The position numbers and the translations under genes were made by a program. The notes below the pieces were generated by a model. That model was not told the DNA's origin and ran no database searches. It saw only the letters and a list, made by a program, of their open reading frames with translations. A stretch of DNA of 64,000 bases from Lyophyllum atratum (lineage: Eukaryota; Basidiomycota; Agaricomycetes; Agaricales; Lyophyllaceae): assembly GCA_014905825.1 (NCBI GenBank), contig JACGCN010000016.1, positions 806,001-870,000 on the forward strand, in the 5' to 3' direction. Numbering within the stretch: position 1 is the first letter of the stretch; the number at the start of each line of letters is the position of its first letter. Below are positions 48,545-60,922 of this stretch, piece by piece.

Positions 48545-50088
48545 ATGTCGCGCAACACTAGAGGCACAGAGGCCCCCATGGACTACGAGTGGACAAATCG
48601 CACCCCAATAAAACCCTCCTGGTCACAGCCATCCCTAGCAGACGACCAAGCCACCCCCCGAAAACGTATGTGTTTGCCATTCTCGACCCTCAGTTTATCT
48701 TAGTAGCTCTCCTCAAGGACCTCACGACGCCCTCAAGCCTACCCCGACACCCTTTGGAACACCCCAGACGCCTTTCTTCGGGTCCAATCAAAACGTGCCG
48801 TTCATCTTCAACCAGAACACGACGCCTCGAACTCCCAACCCCCCTCCATGGCAGCCACCACCCTTCTTTTCGCCCGACAAGGCATTTCCCAATCCGCCGG
48901 AGCCCACAGATATAGACATGTCCGAGCTAAGCCCGAATAAAGGTGACGATCAGCCAACGCAGGACGGCAGGCGGGCTGTTGCAGCTGGGGGCATGCGACG
49001 CGTCCACAAGCAACGACAGAAGGCGCGCAGTATGCAACTATCGAGGGAGCAGGGACCGGTTGAGTACGATGAAGGGGACGTTTTTGATAGTGACGAAGAG
49101 GACGGTGCAGCCGTCGTGCAAAACACATCGAATCACTACACACTCAACATGCCTGCAGCGCCGCCACCCCAGTCTGACCTGCCTTATATTTTATTGGGGT
49201 AGGTTTTCATTCCGAACGCGCTGCGCGAGAAACGCGATCAAGCACTGACCAAACGAATCTCTAGATACCTGCAATTTCTATTTAACTTATCACTCATCCT
49301 GCTATTCCTGTACGTGGTCGTGCAGTTCATCCTTACCGTGCAACGGGACGTGGAACAACGCATATCAGAATATTCCATGGGCAAGTCAAACCTTCTCATA
49401 CCCACCAACCCCGAGCCACACTAACTGCTATCCCTCCACTCTTCTCGAACCATCGTATCCGCATTCGCTTGCTCCACCAGACATAGTCCAGGACATCGCC
49501 ATCTGTGCCTTGCAATACAAAACGAACCTCTGCGCGACGAACGCCATACCCGCAATGGCACAGCAATGTGGCAACTGGGAGACCTGCATGAACCGCGATC
49601 CAGCGATCGTCGGCCGCGCCAAAGTCGGTGCCGAGCTGATCGCAGAGGTAGTCAACGGCTTCGTCGAGCCAATCAGCTGGAAAGCCCTGGTAAGGCGTCT
49701 TCCTTCCTCCTTCGCCCAGAAACCCAAGCACTGATCATCTGCCCTCTTCCTTGCTTCTACCTTATCTCTACCCCTGCAGGCCTTCACGTTAACCTCCCTG
49801 TCATTCCTGACAGTCTTCATCAACTCGCTGCTATCCCTATTCCGCTCACGGCAGCACCACGCTATCCCCGGTGCCCCGACTCATCCGCACCCGCTCCAGC
49901 CGCAACCCTCCTTCCCCGGCCCCAGCCCCTACCCCCCACATTTCGGCGGCTATCTCTCACCCGCGACGACGCCAAGCTGGGGCCGCACAGGCTCGCGCAG
50001 CAGACTCGGCCCGGATGCGAACGAGGATCTACAGACACCGACGAGGAGACGCCGGCTCGAAGGGGGTGCCTCTGTGAAAGTGAAGTAG
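48545..50088 (+). CDS. BRL1: Nuclear-envelope protein of the Brl1/Brr6 family
   Basis: Integral membrane protein needed for nuclear pore assembly and nuclear-envelope lipid homeostasis in yeasts. Five exons (48545-48665, 48718-49198, 49265-49380, 49481-49689, 49780-50088) give 411 residues. The N-terminal half is Pro/Thr-rich and disordered (FGTPQTPFFG). The first membrane helix is LQFLFNLSLILLFLYVVVQF. A lumenal segment carries four spaced cysteines (AICALQ, TNLCATN, QQCGNWETC), the two conserved disulfide pairs of this family. The second helix is LTSLSFLTVFINSLLSLF. The tail is Pro/Ser-rich with a basic end. Intron 3 (49381-49480) must be spliced as GC-AG to keep frame. Whether it is Brl1 or Brr6 cannot be decided; many basidiomycetes have a single member. 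Confidence 0.92.
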
Positions 50089-51059
50089 AGAATAGGGCTT
50101 GGCCGCTGGTTTGGATTGTGCATGCGGTGGTGGCCCAGGAGGTCGGGTACACTGCCGTATACCAACACCACGCACGTTGGCGACCTGGTGTTCCATCCTC
50201 TGGGGCCTTATCGGGCACATATCATTATGGATTATGGTACCTTACTCTTACTGGACATGTATAGCATCCCATGGCCCCTCTCTACACTTATAATTACGCC
50301 CAATAGGATCTATTACAGCACACGGTTAACCTTTGTTGAGTGCATCACATGTCCCTATTTCGACTTCTTCCTATTCAAGTACCTGGATCCGGAACAGCAT
50401 CGCTCAGTGGTCGTCTCCGATACCTCAAGACCAAATTTGGTATTCCAACAGATGTTTTATTATGTAGCAGCACAACGAAGTGATATATACTTATACGATA
50501 ATGAGGCGAACACAAATACAGTCTCTGTAGCCATGGTACACAATGGGATGTGGCTCCTTCCCGCAAGTACTGCGCGAAGTCAGAAGACGAGGTTGGGTGC
50601 CTTAAGTCTCCCGCCACAAAGAGGTATTTGTTCCTCCCCACCGCGTACCTCCTATATAATCGATGAAGTGAGCGAATAAAAAAAGTGAAAACAAGCAGAC
50701 ATGTAATGATACACGAGGGGATACCAAAAGGCGAATTCGACAATGACAGACGGCGATGCGACGATGACGTCGGTGTAGCAGCAAAGTTGGAGCAGAGATA
50801 GCGGATCGAGATGCCGGCCAGTGGAGACAGGGAAATGGCATGAGGAACTGTAGGCAGCCAGCAAACCGTTCCGCCTCAGCACCTCCATCTAACTGCCTTC
50901 CACGCAACCGCGTGATGTGTATTATTTGCGTGCCGATGCCCGATGGCGAGGGGCAGACGGGGCGCGCAAGGGTTATGTTATGACGATGATGATGGCCATG
51001 CGGGGTACGATACAAATGCTGCGAGCTGACCGGGTTTGTACCATGCCGGGATATACCCA
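50089..51059. other. Convergent 3' flanks of BRL1 and bZIP genes
   Basis: The stretch is AT-rich after 50220 with several possible poly(A) signals. A 187-residue plus-strand frame (50116-50679) has no family resemblance and is probably chance. Confidence 0.5.
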
Positions 51060-52959
51060 TTATTTCTTGGGTGTTGATAAGTTTTGGAGTATATGGTTGA
51101 CGCCCTGCGGCTCCAAGACAACCTTGGTGCCATCGCACTTGGCCTTGTTTGTGAATTCCGTACATAGATCGTTGATGTCCACGTCCTAGAGGGGCCATCG
51201 TATCAGGCTCGGTGCTTCATCCTTGAAGAAGAAACTTACTTTAAATCTCGGGTTGGAGGTGATGCTTCGCCATGCGCTCAGCACCTCGACGTTCTGGTCA
51301 CTCTTCTGCGTCTTTGGGAAACTGGTACCCTCGCACATGATCACCGCCCCGAGCACCGAATCCGACCCCTTTCGCAGACTACTTGGGGCGAACGGTGAAG
51401 GCCCAGACGATGCTATCCGCTTAACAAGCTCCCCTTTAGTCTTTGGACACACGCCTTTCTTATGTTCCTCGTCATGTCCGTTGTCCGAGTCCGATGCGGA
51501 ACTGTCTCTGGGGGTATCGAAGAGTGGGTCCGAGACGGTTGATGAGGGTGATGATGAGGAAGAGAATGAGGGAGATTGAGATTTCTTGAGATTGATCTGG
51601 TTGAGATTAGTGTGATGCGTTACTGGGCTTTCCGAGGCCGATGCGGATGATGTAGTCGGCATGTATGAAAAGTCAGTAGTTCCACGCGGCATGTAGGTAG
51701 CCAAGAGATCGTCCAGTGATGTTTCCTGTGAAGTGGATGGGGGAGACGGCCAGGAGGAGAAAGTGTTCATGTCAAAATTGAATTGGTTATTATTGTCATT
51801 GGTTTGCGTTTGAGGCAGGGGTGTATCGAAAGCTGACGCGAACGACATGAACATTGGATTGCTTGCTATGGTCGTAAATGGAGTGTGGGGCGACAGGCCA
51901 GAGTTGTTACCGAAACCAAAGTCAAGCTGCATTGCGCCATCAGTGGCCGTCGGTTGAGTACTGTCGTCGAGAAGATTGAGCACGTTGGGATCAAAGGACG
52001 TCAACGAACTCCACTCGAGGGGATTAGACGATTTTGTTGGTACGGTAGGTGAAGTGGCAATAGGGGAAACGGGTGGCTGAGAGGGGGATGTGGTGAAATC
52101 TCGGGATTGCGACGCAAATGATGTTGGTGCTGGGGCGTTTTCGTCCGAGCTATTGCTGCCATTCTTGGGTACTGCGAAGGTGAACGACGATTGCTTGAGC
52201 GATAGGTTCTCGTGCTGGAGGCGGGTGAGGAGATCACGCAGGTTTTCATTCTCAGACACGGCCTGTTCGTTCTTGGCCTCAAGTGCTGCTACCTTGTCCT
52301 CCAACTAATGGTAGAATTCAGACCTAGGACTACACCGAAGAAAGGAGAAACTGACGTCTTTGACATGTTTTTCTTTGCGCTCCCTAAAGGCACGCTGAGC
52401 GGCTCTATTCTGCTCTTTTCGTTTTAGGAGACGGGTTTCATCCTTTGGCTAATAGGTTACGTCACTCGTGGGTACAGATCGAAGGACGTATGGGAAAATA
52501 CTCACCGGTCCGGAAGCGCCACTCGACTTTCGACGGCCGGAGGAGCCCTTCTTACTGGCTACTGGGAAGGAGGGTTACTCTATTGATGCGAGCGGACCTC
52601 AGTGCGAACTCACAAGTGTGCTGGGACTTGGAGCTATGGCCCTCCTCCAGGTCGTCGTCGCTGGCCTTCCTCTTCAACGCCGGTTCTCCACCATCGTCGT
52701 AGCCATTCTGTTCGTTGTTCATGTTAGGGGGACTGGGGCTGCTGTCCTCTGATGGTGGGGTGAGGCTGGGCAGAGAATACCGAGAGATGTTCTGTGGGTT
52801 CACGCCGTCCACGAAGCCACCCCCACCCCCGTCTTGCTGAACGGTGCCGGTTGGAAATTGCTTTTGCAGGAGGGCAAGAAAGTCGTCATCTGCGAGCTGG
52901 GAGAAGTTTGAAGCATGCGAGAGGTCCCAGAGAGGGGTGTTGTCGATATACGTTTCCAT
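51060..52959 (-). CDS. AP-1-like bZIP transcription factor (Yap1/Pap1 type)
   Basis: Predicted oxidative-stress and drug-response regulator. After a Gly/Ser/Pro-rich N-terminus (METYIDNTPLWDL) comes a nuclear-type Lys/Arg run. The basic region KEQNRAAQRAFRERKEKHV carries the N-x-x-A-A-Q-x-x-F-R signature of the fungal Pap1 subfamily, and is followed by a leucine zipper (DLEDKVAALEAKNEQAVSEN). A long Ser/Thr/Asn-rich region follows. The C-terminal cysteine-rich domain is intact: NDLCTEFTNKAKCDGTKVV, with more cysteines upstream (GVCPKTK, VIMCEGTSF). In Yap1 and Pap1 this domain masks the export signal when oxidised. The final exon (to the stop at 51060) is joined through an intron with a GTAAGT donor. 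Confidence 0.92.
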
Positions 52960-54188
52960 TTGTCAAGAGTACAGTAATCAGAAGGGGTAATTGGTGGCGT
53001 AGTCAGCAGGCGGTCAACGCAGGACTGCTGAGAGTCAGCGAGGAGGGCTTGAGGGGGTTGAGCAGAGTGATGGTCGAGGAGATAAAACGTTAACCGTGGT
53101 CTCAGTGCTTACTCATGACAAATCGTCACGGCTGCGTCACGTTGCCAGTCTCTTTGTTTCCACGGCTAGCACGCGTTGCCCTCTGCCGATTGCAGCCCTG
53201 CCTCCAGCTCCGCCCAACATCTTATCTCCGTCCCTACCGCGGATCCGTCCTCCCTTCTATTTCTCTCCCTAACCTTGCAAGCCCGTCCTACGTGCCTCCA
53301 TGTTTTCTCGTCCTCCCCAGTCTCTAAACCACAGCCTGGTCCATGCCGACCAATTTGCAACGAATTTGCAAAACGCGCCATCGGCGAAATGATGTCTCCA
53401 TTTAGCGCCATGCAATCTGGGTGCTTACGTCAGACGAAACGCGCCGAAAAATGCTTCCGGCCGTCCTTCCGAGCCAATCATCTTTGTGCGCGCAACGCCT
53501 CTCCGTCTCATTCCGTGCGAGGCATCCTCTCCGTCCAGAGGTCAACGCCAAGAGGATTCGCTCAAAATCAAAATGCAACCCCGCAGTCCTGAATTGATAT
53601 CAACATGTCGACGACCATGATCAAACGTGTGATCACGACCATCTGCCTACGCCCGACACGCCCGGATCCAGCGCTGACTCACGCCTAACCCCTTCTCGAG
53701 GCACTTCGCCTCCGAGAACCTCATGAACCTGACAGCAGCTTCAACGCTTCACACCGGTAACACTCATCCGCAATATGTCGCATCAGTCTTAGGAGTAGAC
53801 CCCAATATCACAGCGATGGCCCTGGCGTTCAACAAACGTAGGTTATCATTAAGGGTACGCACTCCTGAGCGTAAACCGCGTGGGTGGTAGAAGCATAGGT
53901 AGAAGATCGAGGTGTATATGGAGATGTTATGGATAGAATATGTGCAGACGGATCGGCGAAGGACTGTGGGGGGATGCGGGACGCCGTGCTGCACAGGGTC
54001 CAGCCAGGCGCACAGAATCCACGCATTCGAGAACTGGAGACGAAGCTTGAAAGGAACTATACGTGGAAGGAACTGCAGCCTGAAAGGTAACTGTGCGTGG
54101 TCGGCTCGTTGCCGCATCGGCGATCAGATGCCTGCGTATGGAGGCACCACCTCTATACGATCAGGAGGATCACTGATTCAATAGTCAG
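52960..54188. other. Intergenic, 1.2 kb
   Basis: It holds the bZIP promoter on the left and the ERF4 3' flank on the right. The frames at 53176-53592 (+) and 53764-54117 (-) lack codon or family support. Confidence 0.5.
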
Positions 54189-55554
54189 TTACACGAGGGC
54201 AGAAAGGGGGGGAAACGACGAGAAACTGACGTAGTATTCGATCTCCAGCTATAAAAAAACACGTTGCAGATCAGTTGACTCGCAGCGATAATGGCGGAGT
54301 TGAGCGAAAACCTACATATAAGAACGCCACGTTCCGAGGCCACAGGATGTTCAGCCCGGCTGGGTTATAAAGTTCGATATTCAAACCGTCGATCAGGCAT
54401 TCAAGCCGTCGCATTTCCTGAAAAAAAAGGTTTGGGTTTAATATGCGCTGGTGTGCCTAACGCGAACGCGGAATTTGCCTTTTCATAGTGTGGAGTCAGG
54501 ACAAGCCTGGAGAGCTGAAGGGTCAACACGACTAGTGTGTTATCCAGAAACGAACGTCGGAGGCTATGTGCAGAGATGAGAAGCTCATTGATGGCGTTGA
54601 TCGATTCGAGAAAGTGGGTCGGTGTTATCTGTAAACCGCATTAGGCGTCAGTGGAGCTTCTCAGCAGCTACTTCTAGGACAGCACACGCACTCGGCCTTC
54701 GAGCTCAAGGGGGTATATTGGCGCAAATTGTACAAGCTCCCCTCCAGTATAGTCTCGCTCTATTCGAATAACTTCCCGAGGATGGTGCACGCCAATTTGA
54801 CCCATTGGGGGTGTGCCAAAGGCAGAGTCTGACGGTGGGGGACCGAAATAATACGAGGACTTGGGTATCAATGGACGGGTATGTCTAGCATGATTAAGAG
54901 TAGGAGAGGGCAGAAGCCGAACGTCAGTTGACAGCATCCAAATAAGATGAAAAAAACGCACGATGCGCTTTGCAGTGTGTGGAATTTATGGGAGCCTAGC
55001 GTCGAATAATAGTCTGGACCGCCCTTATGGCCCTCGCTCTCATGATCAGGCGGGTCTATGACTTCCCAAGGCTGGGGAGAAGGCGGTTTGAGGTTTAAAT
55101 GAAGATGAGAAGTACGCCTCGAAGCAGCGGGAGATGGTTTCTTTTCCAGTGTCGAGTACAGGTCACCCCCAGGCGAATCCGTACCGTCGCCGTCTTCTAC
55201 CACCACCGTCAACTCCTGAGCTTCCGGACCGTGATGCGGAGTTGTCCGTAGAGGATCTATTACCACTTCAGAGTCCTTCTCGTCAGCGTCAAGGTACCCA
55301 TTCTGATTATCAGTCGAGGAACGAGGTAGGGGAGCTTTGAGCGATAGCCTCTTCTCTTCCCCATTCTCCCAATGTGTATCCTCGCTCCCAACCATGGTCC
55401 GCTCCTGAAGTAGCATCGAGTCGTCCAGGAGCGGCGGATTGTCCTCTTGGTTGTTGTGGGAAGGGTGGGTCAAGGGATATGATTCGGGTTCGGAGGGTCC
55501 ATGGTTTTCCAGTTCCCTAGAGGCACGTAGAGGTTGACTAGAATCTGAAGTCAT
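54189..55554 (-). CDS. ERF4: Palmitoyltransferase subunit Erf4/Golgin-A7 family
   Basis: Accessory subunit of the Erf2-type DHHC palmitoyltransferase that acylates Ras at the ER or Golgi. Five exons (55554-54962, 54884-54692, 54628-54479, 54417-54316, 54248-54189) give 365 residues with all phases matching. The N-terminal 230 residues are Ser/Pro/Asp-rich and disordered. The domain then reads VIRIERDYTGGELVQF, YPLELEGRITPTHFLESIN, INELLISAHSLRRSFLDN, LTLQLSRLVLTPHYEKEM, NILWPRNVAFLYLEIEYY. These are the conserved blocks of the ERF4 domain. Intron 3 (54418-54478) has a GC donor (AAG/GCAAAT), and only this splice yields HYEKEMRRLE. The catalytic DHHC partner is not in the window. Confidence 0.93.
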
Positions 55555-56871
55555 GACATTGAAGCAGACGCGAAAGAAGGAACTGGGAGAAAACAAGGGC
55601 TACCGTTGCAGGGTCCCATGTTTGGCTCGTCAACCAAACAACTCAAGCATCACGTCTGTCAGTACGGTCAAGGCCGTCCACCTTGAATGGATGCTGTACG
55701 AACAGGTACGTTGAGTTCAGGGATCTTGTTGACCATTCGAAAGCTCGTTCGTATCTTTGTTGTCAAAACCGTTCATACGTGCGCTGATCTTGTGAAGATC
55801 TCGATGCTGCATGTACCAACTCGGGGCCATTGCCGACATATACCGAGTCAACGCTGCCATACCTGGTGCTACCTAGTGCAGTCTTCGGAGACAGCAGCTC
55901 GTTGTTCTCTACAACAGGTATTCAAGGAACCCCCCGACCCCGAAGCAGCATCCACACCCCCACCGCCTCAGTATCTCCTGCCGAAATACATCATACAGCA
56001 GAACTGTCACAACATCTCGAGCACGCTCAATACACGCGACACTTTCAATCACAATCACACTTATCCCCAGTGCCAGTGCCAGTGACGACAAGGCAACAGG
56101 TATGATTCTGCGATACGTTAATCTAATCCCCGTCTGCTTCCAGGGCTACAAACATAACCTGCATCTCAGTTCCCCAAGTTGTGCCGCAACGTCTCGGTAG
56201 TGGTGCAGCACGTCGCTTTCGCGTATATAATGCGATACATTCCGTGTGCAGAGACGACCACGCAACTGACGCAGCTGTCAACACATTTATGCGTTTACCT
56301 AGGGCCCACCACTTCACTTCCCACCAATCTGTCGGGCACCCATTTTCATGACAGGTACCATATGGCGTACACAGCAGGACCGTAGTCGTGCGTAGTTGTC
56401 GCGTTGATCGCCAAGTCGCGTGGAATTCATGGTTCTCCGGGCGCATGGGACTGTTTAGTCGACGTCAGTTTCTGATTTGGAGAACTGCTCCTTCCGCTAT
56501 GATCTGATTCATGGAGATGTCCCGGCGCAGCTTTGATCATCGAATGAATAGTTGTTGTATAATTTTGGAAGCGTAAGTCCATACGAGCTGGACTCCTGAG
56601 GACATCTACAAGTTAACATCTTGCCAACGCATCTCATCCTTTGCAGCCATGGTTCCATTCACATCTAGGACCGATTGTTGCGAGTGGACTTCATTTGTAC
56701 GAGTACTACACAACGTGTCTAGAGTAATACGTACTTGCAAGAGGATTGTATACATGAGTGCAAAAAAGTGACTTGTAATAGTAGCAATGATGGAGATGAT
56801 AAACTATGAACGAAAGCAAGCAGCAACAGGAGAAAGCAACGTCAGGATATCATACGTGATCGGAAAAGGTC
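55555..56871. other. Intergenic, possible small plus-strand gene at about 55640-56210
   Basis: Around 55890-56100 two plus-strand frames are open together. One is Ser/Thr/Pro-rich (IHTPTASVSPAEI) and the other Gln/Asn-rich, followed by a donor-like GTATGA and acceptor CTTCCAG at 56145. An upstream piece ending EWMLYEQ precedes a GTACGT donor at about 55705. No complete model or family could be given. Confidence 0.3.
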
Positions 56872-59800
56872 TCAAGACGACATGTTCTTCTCTGACGACG
56901 GGGAGGGTGTGTTCTTGGCAGGAGGTGACCTCGAGGATGTTGCCGGAGCGCCACCCTCCTTGGAACGTGATCGTGGTGAGATCGAGCGCTTCGAATCTAC
57001 CTGCATCCTGTCTTCGCGCTCTCGCTGATCGCGTTCACCTGGAGAGGGAACAGTGGAGGTAGGAGAGAGGGTCGCAATGGGCGGAAGCGCAATCGGTACC
57101 GAAGAGGCACCACCATGGGATGCCGATGATGACAAGCCCGCTCCAACAGGACGAGGATGGGGCGGAAGAACAGCAGGTAGGGTAGGGCTCGGCGGATAAG
57201 GATCGTGGGGCTGGCGAGCCTCGGGGGAGTGAGAAGGAGGGACAGCAGGGACAGGCTGTGTTCGGAAGGGGATAGGCGAAGGACGAGTGGAGGGGAGAGG
57301 GGTACCACGACCTGAGGGCGAGGATACGCGACGCTTGTTGTTGTCGATCCTTGAACGTTTGTTGTCAGACTCATCAGACCCAGGGCTGAGGGGACGCTTA
57401 AGAGAAGCTGCTTGTATTGGCGGTGAGACATGACTTCTCGTCGACGAGACGGAGTTACGATGCGACGGGGCGGGACGAGGAGAAGGGTGGCTGTGGCGAC
57501 TGCCGGATGAAATGGTTGGCGAATGTGAAGGCTCCACTGGTATCTGAGCTCCCGGAACACGGCCAGATGCCAGGCTCATCAAAGCGGCAGTGACCCCACC
57601 CTCGTCGTAGTCCTCATCGACGACTCGTGATGGCGGCCGCGCAGTCACGCTCGTAGGTGAAGGCTGGACGGACCTCGACGAACCTGACCCATTCGAACTG
57701 ACCTCTGGAGACCCAGGACCTTTCAAGTATGGACCAGGCATTTTGTACCCACCCATGTTTGAACTCGATAAACGATGCTCCCCGAGCCCGAATGGTTTCG
57801 GCGTCTCAGACTCGCGATCATCCTTGGGTCGTTTCGACGTGCGCTTCTTCCTCTGCTTCTGCGGCGCCTGTTCCTGAAGAGGGGTAGATACGGGAATGGG
57901 AGGTTCAGGCTCCTTATCCCTTGCGACACGGCGGCGACGCTCCTTGGGTTCTGACGGTCGTGGGCTTTCAGATCCCCGCGAGTTACTACCAACTATGGTA
58001 TGAGGCTGGGGGTTGCGGATTACATTCCTGGAGCTTTCCGGCGAGCCGCTGTAGTTTCGATCCTCGTACTCACGCTGTTCGCGGGGAGCGTCGTAGCGTG
58101 GGTCGTACCGGCGGCCGGCGGTCTCGTGTGGAGGGGGTGGCGGAGGAGGTGACGCCCTACCATGGGAGGAGTGTCCAGCCAGCGGTCCAGTCGGTGGCTT
58201 AGATTCCCAGTAGCGGCTGGGGTGTGGTCGCGGAGACGGTTCAGGAGGCGAGTGAGCCCTTAGATTACCCGAACTGGGGGATCTCGGAGGATAGAATGAA
58301 GATGGCTGAGACGTAGGAACGTATTCAGGGCCGTGCCTCGAACGCGTATCTCGCTCCTTTTCCCACTCCCGATGATCATTGGGTGCGGGACGACGGTCCC
58401 ATCCACCCTCCGACTCGATAGCGCGACCAGATTCATGCCTCGGATACATGCGAGGAGAGCGTTGTGATGGCACAGCGCTGGGCTGAGCAGGCCCCACCTG
58501 TTGACGGCTTGAAGAATAGCTCGGGAAAGGTGGCGGCGGTGGCGGTGGGGATCGTGCACGGACAGGGGCATGCGAATGCGGTGAGGGGGATCTCGACGAA
58601 GGGCGACCATTGCGTGTGAAGTAGGACTCTTGATGGTGGCCATGGGGGTCACTACGTAGCTCTTCAACACGAGCTTGCTGCTGTGGAACTGGGTGCTGAA
58701 GGAGAAGGCTTTGATGACCAACGGGTCCTCGCGCTGGTCCCTCGCGCGTCGGTGGGCCGGGGTAGTCACGACTATCTCGAGTCTCCCGAGTATGTGGCCT
58801 GTCGACGTCCATAGGAGCCAGCGGCGTATGAGACTGTGGATGTCTCGATTCATCTAAAACGACGGGCGGGGGAGGGCCACCTCGGAACGGTCCAGGTGAG
58901 GTATGACTCGCGCCAACCTGTGACGGTGGAGGGAGGGCGATGTCGTTCGGTGGTCCCCTTGAATCCGCTCGGAAAGCTGGGCGGTGGCTTGAAGATTGCA
59001 GAAGAAGGGGTGGTCCTGTAAGGCCGTGTGGCGGGACAACAGCGCTTGCGTATGCAGTGGGATGAACGTCCTGAGGACCAGGTGCCGCTGGCAATTGACC
59101 CCCAGTGGCTTGAGCAGTCTTCAACAATTGCAGTCTCTGGGAAATCGCCGGGTTGCTGGGATCGAGCTCGCTTGCCCTAGCGTAAGCATCGATGGCGTCC
59201 GAGATCTGGTTGTTGCAGCTTTCATACAAACTGCCGAGATCGAACCATACCTCGGAGATATAGGGGTTGATACGGATAGCGCGAGAGTAGGCATCAAGGG
59301 CGTCACGGAACTGGTTGATCTGGAAATATAGAACGCCGATCGAGCACCAGAACGTGGGGTTGCGACCATCACGGTACACTGCCTGCTGATATGCCTCGTA
59401 TGCCTTATTGTATTTTTGGCCCGCCATGTAAGCCCTGCCAAGGAGATACCAGCTCTGAGCATCTGATGGATCTGGAAAGGTAAATTGAGTTTCGATTGTA
59501 GTCTGAAGAAAGGGGCGAGGCTCACCTGCTTCAAGACTCTTTGTCAAGTACTGGATGGCAAGGTCCTGGTTTTGGAAGCTAGTGCCGTCTTGATGATACA
59601 GCCACCCAAGCTGCTGAAGTACCTTCGCGTGCCCGGGGTTATCTGCAACTACTCGTTCATATGCGTCTTTGGCACGAGCATGCTAAAGGTAGAAGAGTGA
59701 GTCAAAGCTAACTTTGTGACAAGCGAATACAGCACGTACGTCCTTCTGTTGCTCGTAAACATGACCGATCTGGAACCAAATATCGGCATGAGCGAGAGGG

Positions 59801-60922
59801 CTCGGAGGACTGCGGAGTATGCGATCGAAACAAGCCAGGGACTCGTCATACTTGCACTGTTGCTTGTATATTATGCCAAGGCGGAATAAGATCTCGTTGG
59901 ACTTGTCAAAATCCAGTTCTAAAGACAAAATGAGTACGCGTTCGACAGACAGAGCGTAGCACCTACCGCCATCCATCCTCAGAACAGATGAGAAGGCCTC
60001 CTCGGCATGATCGAGAGAACCATACCGGTCGTAAAGGATGCCGATGCCATACCATAGCTTGGGATCCTCCTTAACGGAGATTATTAGCGGCGTACAGAAG
60101 CGATAAGGAGAAAAGTACCTTCGGATTTGGCAACAGGTAAAGCGCTTGTTGGTATGCTGAGTAGGCCTTCTGGAGGTCATCCTGCATGAGGTAACAGTGA
60201 CCTAGATGAAGGCAATGAATCAGTGGCGCAGAAGCAAGATGGGTAAGGAAGCCTACCTAAGGCGCTCCAGACCTCGCCATTGTCTTCTTGGAGGCTAAGA
60301 ACACGCTGAAAGTATTCGACGGCCTATGATAACGTCATCATCAGAATGGAATCTAAGATGGGACAGCGAAGGCAAACAAGGACAAGCAAAGGCGATTTAT
60401 CGGCGGTCCGAGATAATCCGCGGATGTAGAGCAGAGTAGGCGAAAAGTTGACTCACCCTGGGATAGTTCTCCTTGATCCGAAAGATGCCTGCGACCTGTG
60501 TAAGGCCTGACAGGGACATCGGGTTGTGCCGCAATGCATTCTCATATGCGGTTAAGGCGTGTTCCAGGTCGCCCATTTGTTCGGCAACCCGCCCTAGAGG
60601 AAAAATCAAACGCTGCACAGCTTTCTGATGGGTTCAGGGACCAACCTATCAGCAGCCACGTCTGCTCATTCGCAACATTGAGTTTGTGAATGACCGATGG
60701 TGTAGAGGCAACTCCGTTGGGAATTGTAGTGGTTGCTACCGCAGGTGAAGAGCCATTCGGAACACCGCCCGGGGTAGTGGTGCCACCATTTAGATGTGGT
60801 GGAGGCGGAGGGTGGGATGGATGTGGTGGGTGGGTGATGATGGCATGGGGGTGGGGGGGAGCAGAGGGGGCGTCGTGTGTACGCTCGCGGTCAGACTGGC
60901 GAGGAACATGGCGGAGGGACAT
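56872..60922 (-). CDS. CYC8: General transcriptional corepressor Cyc8/Ssn6
   Basis: TPR subunit of the Tup1-Cyc8 corepressor. It starts MSLRHVPRQSDRERTHD, followed by a His/Pro-rich stretch. About ten tetratricopeptide repeats follow, encoded over several short exons and the start of the long last exon. Examples are AEQMGDLEHALTAYENALRH, WSALGHCYLMQDDLQKAYSA, LWYGIGILYDRYGSLDHAEE, IWFQIGHVYEQQKD, WYLLGRAYMAGQKYNKAYEA and VWFDLGSLYESCNNQISDAI. The spacing and the W-x-x-L-G pattern match Cyc8. The C-terminal 740 residues or so are Pro/Ser/Arg-rich and disordered, with Pro runs and Lys/Arg clusters (KRTSKRPKDD). No Tup1 gene is nearby. The protein is the usual length class for fungal Cyc8. Confidence 0.94.

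Noticed and set aside
50116..50679. Plus-strand frame of 187 residues after BRL1
   Set aside because: It overlaps the BRL1 3' end, has no family resemblance and an odd composition rich in Tyr and Cys; probably chance openness in a 3' flank.
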